Both the position numbers and the translations under genes were made by a program. A stretch of DNA of 64,000 nt from contig CM060318.1 in assembly GCA_030674155.1 (NCBI GenBank), positions 73,691,271-73,755,270 on the forward strand. Direction: 5' to 3'. The DNA is from Stramonita haemastoma. Taxonomy: Eukaryota; Mollusca; Gastropoda; Neogastropoda; Muricidae. This document shows positions 55,739 to 64,000 of this stretch, piece by piece. The notes beneath the pieces are model-generated. The model made no database searches, had not been told where the DNA came from, and saw only the letters and a program-made list of their open reading frames with translations. Each line of letters opens with the position of its first letter. Position 1 is the stretch's first letter.

Positions 55739-56000
55739 CTGCCGCATGGACGGACACCTTCAGCTCTTGTTTCGCCATGCAGGGCTGTAGCGCTTCCCAG
55801 GACTTCCCAGAGGTTATGTCCGGTCTTTTTTTTTTCAAGGGCACTTTCCTCTGTTCTTCTTCATTGCTCATTGTTGTTCTCTCAACCTGGCCACTTGCCC
55901 TGGTACAGCTCTGTACAACAGATGTTTGGCCATCCAGCAACTGTCCTGCATTCTAACGATGCAGCTGGCCCACATGGGTTATGTTTCTGGCAGGTGGGTC
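55739..56000 (-). mobile_element. Decayed LINE C-terminal fragment
   Basis: On the minus strand, broken frames resemble the tail of endonuclease-reverse transcriptases that reads GHV.RM...LLYGEL..GKR..G..KKR.KD.LK.SL...W. Here words such as CATCGTTAGAATGCAGGACA, TGTACCAGGGCAAG, and CTGGGAAGTCCTGGGAAGC align with that pattern. Many frameshifts and stops. Confidence 0.55.
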
Positions 56001-56062
56001 ATGCCAGAGTATAGGCAAGCCCTTACCCCCCCCCCCCCCCACACACCACACACACAATTAAA

Positions 56063-56171
56063 ACAGATGACAAAATTGACAAAAAATGCATACACACGGG
56101 GAATGGATGTAAAAAAAAGAGTGCTTATTCCATTATCCTCGATATAAAAGAATAAATAAATACATAAATAA
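56063..56171 (+). mobile_element. SINE-B 3' fragment
   Basis: ACAGATGACAAAATTG, ATGCATACACACGGGGAATG, TTATTCCATTATCCTCGATA, then (AATA)n. Confidence 0.85.
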
Positions 56172-56595
56172 ATTGATGGAAAGCTACTCTTTCTATTCGA
56201 TTTTTCATTGGCCGCCATAAGTTGTCGTTCTTTATGTAAGGTCACTTCGATCCAAGGACAAACAAAACAAAACAAAGGAAACAAACAAACAAACGAAAAA
56301 AAACCCTTTTCACTCGTATGTTCTTGCTTCAGTCAAAAGACCATCACTCACAGGGCCCTACTGTGGCTTTCAGGCTTAGGCCGGTTTCTTTAATGTTTCT
56401 TTCTTTTTTGATTGTTTATTTCTTATTTTAGTTCTGTGTGTACGCGCGTTTGTTATTATTGTCTGCTGTCCTTGCTTCCTGTTTTCTGTTTGTTACTGTT
56501 CTTGTTGTCTCTTGTTTTTTTTTATTTGGTTTATTATTATTGTTGTTGGTTAGAGGTGTTTTTTTTTTATTGACGTAATCCCCGATAAGGGCGGG

Positions 56596-56662
56596 GACTG
56601 GATGCAAAAAAGCACACGAGTGTTTATTCATTATCCTCGAAATAAAAGAATTTGACTTGACA
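56596..56662 (+). mobile_element. SINE-B 3' fragment with TTGAC tail
   Basis: GGACTGGATGCAAAAAAGCA, then ATTATCCTCGAAATAAAAGA and ATTTGACTTGACATGAC. The tail resembles the (TTGAC)n tail of the LINE at 15475-16224. Confidence 0.8.
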
Positions 56663-57019
56663 TGACTTCTCCCTCCCCCCTCTGCCGTTTCTCTAAATGG
56701 GAGTGACATTATTGCTCCAATGCTGACTAGCTGCGTGGGGTCTATGTTCTTATTATCCATGCTACCAGCCATTTTGACTGCGCGTACACTGCCCGTGCTT
56801 ACTTTAAGTGTTCATTGTATGTTACTACTGTCTTTTGTTTTCTTTCTTGTTTTTATTATCTTTTTTATTCATCTTTTGGCTAGAGCTCTCAGTCTGAGGT
56901 TCACCAATGGTGAGATTTCAGCGTATGCGACAGGTTGTTGTTGTTTTTGTTTGTGGCCTACTCTTCTGAAAGGTGGAACGTGGTTTTAACTTGTGCGCAT
57001 TGAAAAGAAGCAACAGAAA
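56663..57019. other. Intergenic, nothing recognised
   Basis: Some words (CTCAGTCTGAGGTTCACCAATGG, GGCCTACTCTTCTGAAAGG) recall SINE-B/C 3' parts in mosaic form. No gene. Confidence 0.4.
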
Positions 57020-57300
57020 ACAACCCCATCAGTGTCTTAAAACATGTGTCAAAGAGCCGATGGGTGGACTCCTAGTCGGAAGGTATTCTTCTTCCTTCTT
57101 TGTGAAACACTCACACAGCAACTATTGTTGTCTGTCATATGAGGGAAAATACGATCTACTGCCTTTCAGTGCCTGACAAGTCAGACCCAGCGCGTTGGAA
57201 ATGGGCTGGGAGAGAAATGTTATCTTGTAAGTCTTTCTGGGGAAAAGGAGAATGGACCACGAAGGCAGAAAATAGACAAGAAAGAAAGACAGAGGGATGG
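57020..57300. repeat. Dispersed repeat R2 (also at 20980-21260)
   Basis: Shares GCCTGACAAGTCAG, AAGTCTTTCTGG and GGCAGAAAATAGA with the block in SAFB intron 1. Class unknown. Confidence 0.55.
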
Positions 57301-57342
57301 ACTGTGCCAGGTTTCATTAATTTGTCCTGGACAAACTGCATG

Positions 57343-57620
57343 GGGTCGGGATAACTCAGGGGTTAGAGCGCTCACTTTTACCCAGTCAAGTTAAGCAGCG
57401 TCGAGCGTGGTTACCAGTTGGATGGGTGACCGTTTGCGCGCCTTGGCTTCAGTGCAGTCCCCCCAGTTCACCCAGCTGTAAATGGGTACCTGCCCTCTTT
57501 AGGGCCAGGGAAGGTAAAGCAGCGAGGGAGAGATGGGCGCCGCCCTCAATATGCTGGCCCCTAGAGAAGCTGAGGTCTCTGATGCCTCCCTCCCCTACGA
57601 CCGCCTAGGTTATGGGACAC
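57343..57620 (+). mobile_element. SINE-F: chimeric tRNA/5S rRNA-headed SINE
   Basis: GGGATAACTCAGGGGTTAGAGCGC is a tRNA A-box-like start. It runs into AGTCAAGTTAAGCAGCGTCG then AGCGTGGTTACCAGTTGGAT and GGGTGACCG, which is the 3' half of 5S rRNA including its C box. A body with CACCCAGCTGTAAATGGGTA and CCTGCC follows, ending near CCTTTACCTTTTT. One copy in this window; target duplication not found. Confidence 0.72.
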
Positions 57621-57832
57621 CTTTACCTTTTTTTCCATTTTTTATTACCAAACTGCATGAAATCTCAGTGGTGTACCCCAGTGACTGCTCGAAAGAGGTG
57701 AAGAAAGAAGAAAAACAGAAATCCTTAAATCACTGACCAGCACTCCAGAAAAACACACACTGTCAATGTTTGTCATGTGATAATTTGAAAATTGGGTACA
57801 TTTTTTCACACTCTGACATCTGGTCTGCCTAT

Positions 57833-57971
57833 TGAATCGGTGGTCTAGAGGTAATAATGCGCCTGTCTAGAAAGTGAATAGTCCAGGTCGGAGTTTGCGG
57901 TGGTTTGAATCTCGTTTGGGCCCAAAACTGTTCCCCCATCCATAACACCATGAGTGATGGTCTGGGTGCTA

Positions 57972-58002
<31 letters not shown>

Positions 58003-58230
58003 CGTGTGTTACATATAATTATTTGGCGCACATAAAAGAACCCACAGCAACAAGAGAGTTGTCCCTGCCAAAATTCTGTAGAAAAAAGCCACTCTGATAG
58101 GGAAATAAATGCAGTTGCAGAAAGGAAAAGAAAATAATGGGTGGTGCTGCTCTTGTGGGGACGCCCTCTCCCGAATTTCAGAGTTTCACGCGGAGAAGTC
58201 TGCTGTGACTTAAAGTGGTATAGATAAATA
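57833..58230 (+). mobile_element. SINE-D copy
   Basis: Head GGTGGTCTAGAGGTAATAAT and degenerate B box GGTTTGAATCTC, GAGTGATGGTCTGGGTGCTA, core CTTTCGGATGAGACGATAAA then CCGAGGTCCCGTGTG, CAACAAGAGAGTTGTCCC, GGTGGTGCTGCTCTTGTGGG, then GGTATAGATAAATAAATA. Closely parallels 36315-36692. Confidence 0.88.
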
Positions 58231-58951
58231 AATAGTGAATCCTCAGGGCTTCTTCAAATTTGGGTTAGAGGCTGCTGGTACCAGCAAGAAAAAAGTTTGC
58301 TTGTTAATGTTTATTCTTTTTTGTTTTAAATCTTCTGCTAAAGTGGACTAACTACAGACAATTCAATTCATTCTTCAATTTACAAGTCCATAGCTTATCC
58401 CCATTAGCCCTTCTGAGCTATAGAGAAACAAAAAGTATACGTGTCAGCACATTAAATGAGGAAAAGCAAAACAGAAGTGCTCAAAAGGCAATGGTAATAT
58501 GTTATGTACAAGGCATGGTTATACACTGTCAGGGCTGATCTTTAGAAGGGAGTGAACTCGTGCCCTCGAACCAAAGCAGCTGGTCTGTTCGTTGTTATTG
58601 CTCTTACTTTGGTCGCTGGTTTCATTGGCTGGCTTTGTTAAATTACTTGACTGTACTCAGTTGAATTTTTTTTTTGGGGGGGGAGGGGGTATTTTTTATC
58701 TTTGTTTTTGTACTTTTCTTGTATTTTTATATGCATCAGTTACATACAGATAATGGAACATCAGACTCCCCCCCCCCCCCCTTGTTTTTGTTTTTGTTTC
58801 CTTGGGTACTTCACAAATCTGTTCATGGACCCCCCCCCCCCCCAAACAAAACAAAACAACCCATCAAACCTCATCTTTTTTGTATATTTTTCCCTCTGTT
58901 TTCGTTCGTTTTATCTCCTTTTCCTGTAGATTCCATTTCTTTTAAAAACAC
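58231..58951. other. Intergenic with homopolymer runs
   Basis: T run and G run at 58663-58690, C runs at about 58769-58780 and 58830-58842. No gene. Confidence 0.5.
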
Positions 58952-59700
58952 TGTTGAGGACGAGATAGTCTATTGGTTAGAGCGTGCCTTGTGATCTGGC
59001 ATCTTTTTAATTTTTATTTATTTATTTATTCTTTTATATCTAGGATAATGGAATAAGCACTCATATGCTTTTTTTTTTTTACATCCAGTCCCAGTGTGTA
59101 TGCAGTTTTGTAACTCTTGTCATCTGTTCCCACCGGCCAAGCCACTCTTACGAAAAGCAGAACAGGATTTAACGTGTGCGCAAGATATTCTGTGTGCGTT
59201 CGCACATGGGGCCTCGGTTTATAGTCTGATCCGAAGGACTTTAAGGGAGAGTGGAGTCAGCACTGATGTTAACTCCAGGGGAAAAATCCCATCCAACGGG
59301 AATCGAGCCCCGGTCGTCAGATTGCGAGCACAATGTTCTGACCACTAGGCTACCCCGTTCCCCTAGGATTGAGCCACCACCAAATCCATCGGATTTTCCC
59401 ATTGATTGATATCAGTAGCAACTCCACCTCCCTGAAAGTTCTTTTGATGGGAGCATAAATCAAGGTCCCATGTGCGAACCCATGCAGAACATCTTGCACA
59501 CGCGTTAAAACCCGTTCCCCTTTTCTGAAGAGTAGGCTATTTCATTCCGGAAGGAACAGATGACAAATTAAAAATTCGCATCTCGACACTGGTGTCATGT
59601 TTAGACATCCATACCGAAGTTGAAATGCGGCTACCTTAGTGGTGGGCAAAAATGGTAGCGCAGCTAAGTCTACCATTAGGAAACCTCAGAGTTCTCGAAA
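58952..59700 (+). mobile_element. SINE-C copy split by a SINE-B
   Basis: The head GGACGAGATAGTCTATTGGT and GATCTGGCA lie at 58957-59003. The element resumes at AGGATTGAGCCACCACCAAA (59366) and continues through the core TTTTGATGGGAGCATAAATC and AATGCGGCTACCTTAGTGGT to AAACCTCAGAG. A SINE-B interrupts it. Confidence 0.75.
59005..59366 (-). mobile_element. SINE-B, near full length, nested in SINE-C
   Basis: Minus strand: A box TAGCCTAGTGGTCAG, B box-like GGCTCGATTCC, full core, GATATAAAAGAATAAA tail complement. It splits a SINE-C between its head and body, so it is the younger insertion. Confidence 0.9.
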
Positions 59701-59903
59701 TGGGAATTCTCCATGGGTCTAAAACTTCTGGGGAAAAAAGCCTTTTTTTCACCAGGTGGGCTGCCAATGCACAGATTGCAAATCGCAAGACAAACGACAT
59801 AGAAAATGATATCCCCCGTGGGAATGCTAGGGGACCTGTTAGCATGAGTAGCATCCCACTTTCTGGAAATTCTGTGCTAGGAATTCCCTCTCTCTCTCTC
59901 TCT

Positions 59904-59991
<88 letters not shown>

Positions 59992-60079
59992 GCTCCGCTC
60001 TGTTCCTTTTCCCCTCTCACCTCCTTCTGTTCATTTTCATCTTCTTTCCATCTCTCTCCTTTTTTTTTTTTTTTTTTTC
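59701..60079. repeat. MITE-2-like fragment and (CT)n
   Basis: 59820-59888 resembles part of the TTAA MITE at 35056-35570 (GGGGACCTGTTAGCATGAG, TGCTAGGAATTCCC). (CT)n follows at 59889-59992 and a T run at 60061-60078. Confidence 0.65.
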
Positions 60080-60300
60080 AAATGTTTAGCCCCTCAGTCT
60101 CATACTATGAGTTCGCTCTAGTCTCTTAGCGCATCCTGGTATAAGTTTGATGCACTTTTCCCATCAGCAGCCCCTTCTCTCACGGGTCTTCTGTGTATCC
60201 ATTGTAAGGCAATGACCGATCGGTTTCAGAAGAAAAACTTGTAATATTACAATTCTCTCCCATGCCGAAGTTGGATGCGCTGGGCCTGACTAGTCAGGAG
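60080..60300. repeat. Dispersed repeat related to 41790-42030
   Basis: CCCCTCAGTCTCATACTATG, GTAAGGCAATGACCGAT and a C-rich middle match that block in order. Confidence 0.5.
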
Positions 60301-60855
60301 CGGGCAGCGCACTACACATTTTTCGCTCATAAGTATGACAGACAATATTGATGTCTAAGCGTTTGAAAAGAATCTGACAGTTCCATAGTCTTTTTTCAGC
60401 ATGCAAATGGGGTAAAAACAGATTTTCCAGGGAAAATTTGGGAATACTAGCTTCATATTCAGTCTCCGCTGATTCGTTATTTATGTAATATCTTTTTTTG
60501 CTATTATTTTGGGTCGGGTTTTTGTGTGTTGGGAGAAAACAATGTGCTAAGCAGTTTAAAAGTAATTTAAAGTTACTTTTGACCAGGTTCGCGCGATTGA
60601 AGGTCTTGATCCAGATAGCGAAAGGAATTCATCAATGCACCACAAACGTGCTAAAAACAGCAAAGAGTATTGTGTGATTTACCATTAGTTTTTGTAGAAC
60701 AATGATAGGTGGCTGAGTTTCGCAACACTGGGAATGAAGACAGTTTATCATACAGTTCTCTCTGTAATCTTTTTTCTGTCCGGAATGAAATTTAAATTCT
60801 TCGCCAGTACATACATGTTATTGATGTGCCATACTGAGCTTGCACCGTGCGCGCG

Positions 60856-60894
<39 letters not shown>

Positions 60895-61313
60895 AGTGGG
60901 GGGGGGGGGAGAGAGTGCGCGCGCGCGCGTACGCACGCACAAGTTGTATGGGCGGGTGTACTTGCGTGCAAAGCAACCAGTCTCGCATCTTTACCAAGCA
61001 AGTTTGTCTGCAAAGTCTGTTCTGGCATGTAGGACTGCGCCAGAGCCGACCGCGCTACGCGTTACATTCACACGTGGCCTGCACGCGCAACCGTTTCGCT
61101 TTGGGGGGGGGGGGGGATGGATTGCCTAACCCCAATCAGATTCATTGCATGTTGTACAGAGGCTTATATAATTTCTTCTTTTACCGGGGTATTAAAAAAA
61201 AAAATGAATGCGTTCATTTACATATCTGCTGCACATAATACATTATGCCACAGGTTAATGCCTCATTCAGAAAATATTTTAAATGAAATTGAAATCATAG
61301 CAATTTGAAGTCC

Positions 61314-61346
<33 letters not shown>

Positions 61347-61833
61347 CTTAAATCGAGCCTTACAGGAAACAAGCTATTATGCATAGACCTACTTACAGCT
61401 TGCAAATAATGCCTTCACCAGGCGAATGGACTGTTAATAATACACTTTTTTTTTTTTTTGGGGGGGGGGTGTTTTTGTTTTATTTTTACTGTCCATATCA
61501 GGGAATTATTCCAACTAGGTCACACAAATGTTTATGTGCTTAATTAAATTAAAACCGTTGGGTCTGTACAAAAAGTTTACTTTGCAAAACAATATTGTAC
61601 TTAGATCGAGCTTTGAAATGCCTGAATCAGAACAACAACAGTTAAAACACAATTTTCCGTATGTACAGCAAATTCAATGTATTTAATACGATGTTCATCA
61701 CATGCAAAGTCAATCAATATGCGATTTTTCACAGCTTTGGCCCTGGGCCTAGTGTTTTATCCCGCCATTTTGCCTAAATGAATGCTGGGAAATAGTTGTC
61801 CATGAGGGCCAATGGGAAGTGGGTCACTTGGAG
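60301..61833. other. Intergenic with TG, G and A runs
   Basis: (TG)n at 60857-60892, G runs at 60898-60909 and 61102-61114, an A run at 61319-61346, and T then G runs at 61447-61468. About 60900-61100 is CpG-rich. No gene seen. Confidence 0.55.
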
Positions 61834-61885
61834 ATGGAAAAAAGTCGGTCAGCTGCGGGAGAAACTGAGCCCCCCGTCCCGCGAA
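61834..61885 (+). CDS. Possible first exon of a plus-strand gene
   Basis: An ATG in GAGATGGAA opens MEKSRSAAGETEPPVPR, then the strong donor A|GTAAGT at 61885/61886. It follows a CGCCATTTTG-type leader and opens a CpG-rich stretch, as first exons often do. The 17 residues show no homology and later exons are not visible in the window. Confidence 0.3.
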
Positions 61886-62950
61886 GTAAGTGCATGGGAT
61901 TACTTCTGAGGAACTCTGGCAGTCTTGGACTGGACCTCACCTTATTGTATGGACTGCTTCCTTAGCGTGTAGGTGAGCAATTGTATCTGCCATAGTTACG
62001 TTTTCCTTCGAAACCTAGTCTGACTTGCCACACATTTCGCTTTGTTCGGCAACTAGGTCACTGGCATGAAGCTTTTATAAATTTAAGTTGCTGCAGCACT
62101 TCGCTGTGATTGTGCAAGGATTTGCTGTGTTCATAGCTTCCTTACCGATACACGGTTAGCGCGAGCAGCAAGCGGAACAAAAACGTGCTTGCCAACCAGA
62201 AGGTCGGCACGCCAAGGATTTGTCTGGAAAATTCGGGTCACGCGGTGAAAAATTGGGTCAGTAGTGTTGCGTCAAGGGGGAGTGTGTCACAAAAAACCCT
62301 GTCTGGTTGGCCATCTTACATGGGATTACGCACAGAAAGGACACCATTAAACGCATGAAATTGCAGGGTAAGGTTGTGTGTTTCAATCGTCTGCAGTCGA
62401 TTTTCATAAAACTGTCGCGCGAGGCTAAGTCTTTGGCGTGCCCTAGATGCGCTTGACGACGACGGCTGCTTCGTGAATGTTGGCCAAAGTTAGCACGAGC
62501 TGTGTTCGCGTCTGTTATTTGGACGTCTCGGCACATGGTCGTATCGATTAGCCGAATGCAGCAGGATATGGGTTGGGATGACCCCATGGAAAGAGATCGG
62601 GGGCATGGCTCCTGTGTGAAAATTGCCCTCACCACGTGTCCGACATACGTTTTCAGTAGACCTAGCCTAGCCTACATACAGACGGGTCAGTGTGACACAC
62701 AACCACAGCGTGTGTTGCTTTGTGTCTGTGTGTTGATGCAGATCATCGATCGCGCTGACAAGATAGTTTTAGTACTTTACATATCATGCCTGCATTTGTC
62801 CCGTTTTGCGAACAAAAAAATCTTGAGGCTGTGTCCTACCAACCACTGGACTAAGTGGGTACCTGTAGCGGCAAAGACCAACGTTTTGACACAGACAGCG
62901 GTATATATAATACTATAAGTTCTAAAAGTGTTGAGGGCCACTTACGGTGC
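61886..62950. promoter_or_regulatory. CpG-rich stretch downstream of the possible first exon
   Basis: Elevated GC and CpG (for example GTCGCGCGAGGC, CGACGACGGC, CACGCGGTG) from about 61860 to 62780, unlike the AT-rich surroundings. Short open frames on both strands are probably a consequence. It may mark a promoter region or unrecognised exons. Confidence 0.35.
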
Positions 62951-63109
62951 ATTACACTGCATATGTGTGCTAGCCTATATCTTTAGTTATTGGCAGCAAA
63001 TTGTTTTAAATGAAATTTACTACAGGTAGTTTTTCCATTGTTTTCCAATTGTCAAGTATTATTGCAAGTTTAAAATCAAGTATGTGGGCGCACTTGCGTG
63101 CGTGCGTGC

Positions 63110-63238
63110 ATGTGTTTTTAATTTATTCTTTTATTTCGAGGATAATGGAATAAGCATTCATGTGGTTTTTTTACATCCAGTCCCAGTGTGTATGCAGTTT
63201 TTGTCAATTTTTATCATCCGTTCCCACCAGCACACAAT
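63110..63238 (-). mobile_element. SINE-B 3' fragment
   Basis: TTTATTTCGAGGATAATGGA, ACATCCAGTCCCAGTGTGTA and CCGTTCCCACCAGCACAC, the tail half only. Confidence 0.85.
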
Positions 63239-63784
63239 ACGTGCGTGTGTGGGCGCGTGCATGTGTGTGAGCGAGTGAGTGAATGACGTTGTTAACGTCT
63301 ATCAAAGTCAGTTATCTGTTACCTGCTTAGTAAAACAAACAAAAACTTGAAAAAGGTTAAACAGGTGTCCACGGTTTCATAGAATACAGGTTTGCATCAA
63401 TGCCATCGTAATAAGTGACAATCTTTTTTATTTTTAAAATTTGGTTTGTTTTTGTTTTGTTTTGTTTTTTGTTGTTAAGTTTTTCGTTTAAAAATCGTTT
63501 GTGCGATTTTGTTTTTATTATATGTTAGATTTATAAGATTGAAAACAACAGGGGGTGTATTGTATTAAAAAAAGTAATATAAATGGGAGAGATAATAGCA
63601 GTGATATATTATAAATATTTATATATACAAAACATATTCTTATTTAGGGAGGTTTTTGTAGAAATACCTTTTTTCCCCTAGTCTCTCTCTTGTCTCTTTC
63701 TGTCTCTGTTTCTGTATGTGTGTGTGTGTGTTGTGTGCGTGTGCGTGCGTGTGTGCGTGTGCGTGCATGTGTGTGTGCGTGTGC

Positions 63785-63827
<43 letters not shown>

Positions 63828-64000
63828 CGTGTGTGTGTGATTTTTATAATTTCTTTTCGTACATGCAACTAGACCCACTCTGATGATGGTGATGATATTG
63901 ATAATGGTTAAAGTGAAAATAACAGCAACTATCATTAATATCATTGTTATTGTTATCATTATCATCAAATCAGTCAAAATCATTTGTTGTCATACTACTG
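63239..64000. other. Intergenic or intronic right edge with (TG)n
   Basis: A TG/TGCG microsatellite at 63712-63838, and ATC/GAT-rich sequence near the end. No gene recognised. Confidence 0.5.

Noticed and set aside
56428..56772. 114-aa minus-strand frame
   Set aside because: Asn/Lys-rich translation of T-rich low-complexity sequence; no homology.
57384..57435. 5S rRNA gene fragment
   Set aside because: Only the 3' half is present, and it is fused in line to a tRNA-like start and a SINE body.
62258..62918. Opposed 125- and 138-codon frames
   Set aside because: They overlap on opposite strands in a CpG-rich stretch where stops are rare; no recognisable protein or splice logic.

Overview
This looks like animal nuclear DNA, most likely from a mollusc and probably a gastropod. 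The genes are split by many GT-AG introns and encode metazoan proteins: a centriolar tubulin-complex subunit, an SR-like nuclear RNA-binding protein and a ciliary tektin. The rest is crowded with tRNA-headed SINEs, fragments of non-LTR retrotransposons, TIR-bounded DNA transposons and long CA/GA microsatellites. One degenerate SINE at about 43,900 has a layout I associate with gastropod genomes. The organism call is inference.

Three genes could be assembled exon by exon, with splice phases that agree at every junction. (1) TEDC2, tubulin epsilon and delta complex protein 2, lies on the minus strand from about 13,382 to 145 and runs off the left edge. (2) SAFB, scaffold attachment factor B, lies on the plus strand at 16,736-40,674. 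It has 17 coding exons: an SAP domain in exon 1, an RRM in exons 7-8, then an ER/K-rich helical part and a G/S/R-rich tail. (3) TEKT4, tektin-4, lies on the minus strand at 54,706-45,821. It has 7 exons, encodes about 445 aa and is complete. TEDC2 and SAFB are divergent; SAFB and TEKT4 converge. An unrecognised intronless 247-codon ORF (7,788-7,045, minus) is nested in a TEDC2 intron. A possible first exon of a further plus-strand gene sits at 61,834, at the start of a CpG-rich stretch.

TEDC2 exon 4 and SAFB exon 5 each carry a single-base frameshift in a homopolymer. In both cases the splice phase is right only after the one-base correction. Both genes otherwise look intact, so assembly error is the simplest explanation.

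The mobile fraction includes at least seven SINE types, named A to G here. Type A has three copies with intact target-site duplications. Type B has 13 full or partial copies. Types B, C and D share a central core. Type E is an unusually long (about 870 bp) tRNA-headed retroposon with a 17-19 bp target duplication. Type F has a chimeric tRNA/5S rRNA head. SAFB intron 1 holds a three-level nest: a SINE inside a hAT-like element inside a pogo-like element. Two TTAA-bounded MITEs are also present.

I see no operon-like or defence-like system and no obvious new multi-gene system. The most useful leads are the CpG-rich island with direct repeats at 51,003-51,275, the nested ORF at 7,045-7,788, the triplicated splice acceptor in SAFB, the duplicated exon-end/donor in TEKT4, and the SINE architecture.
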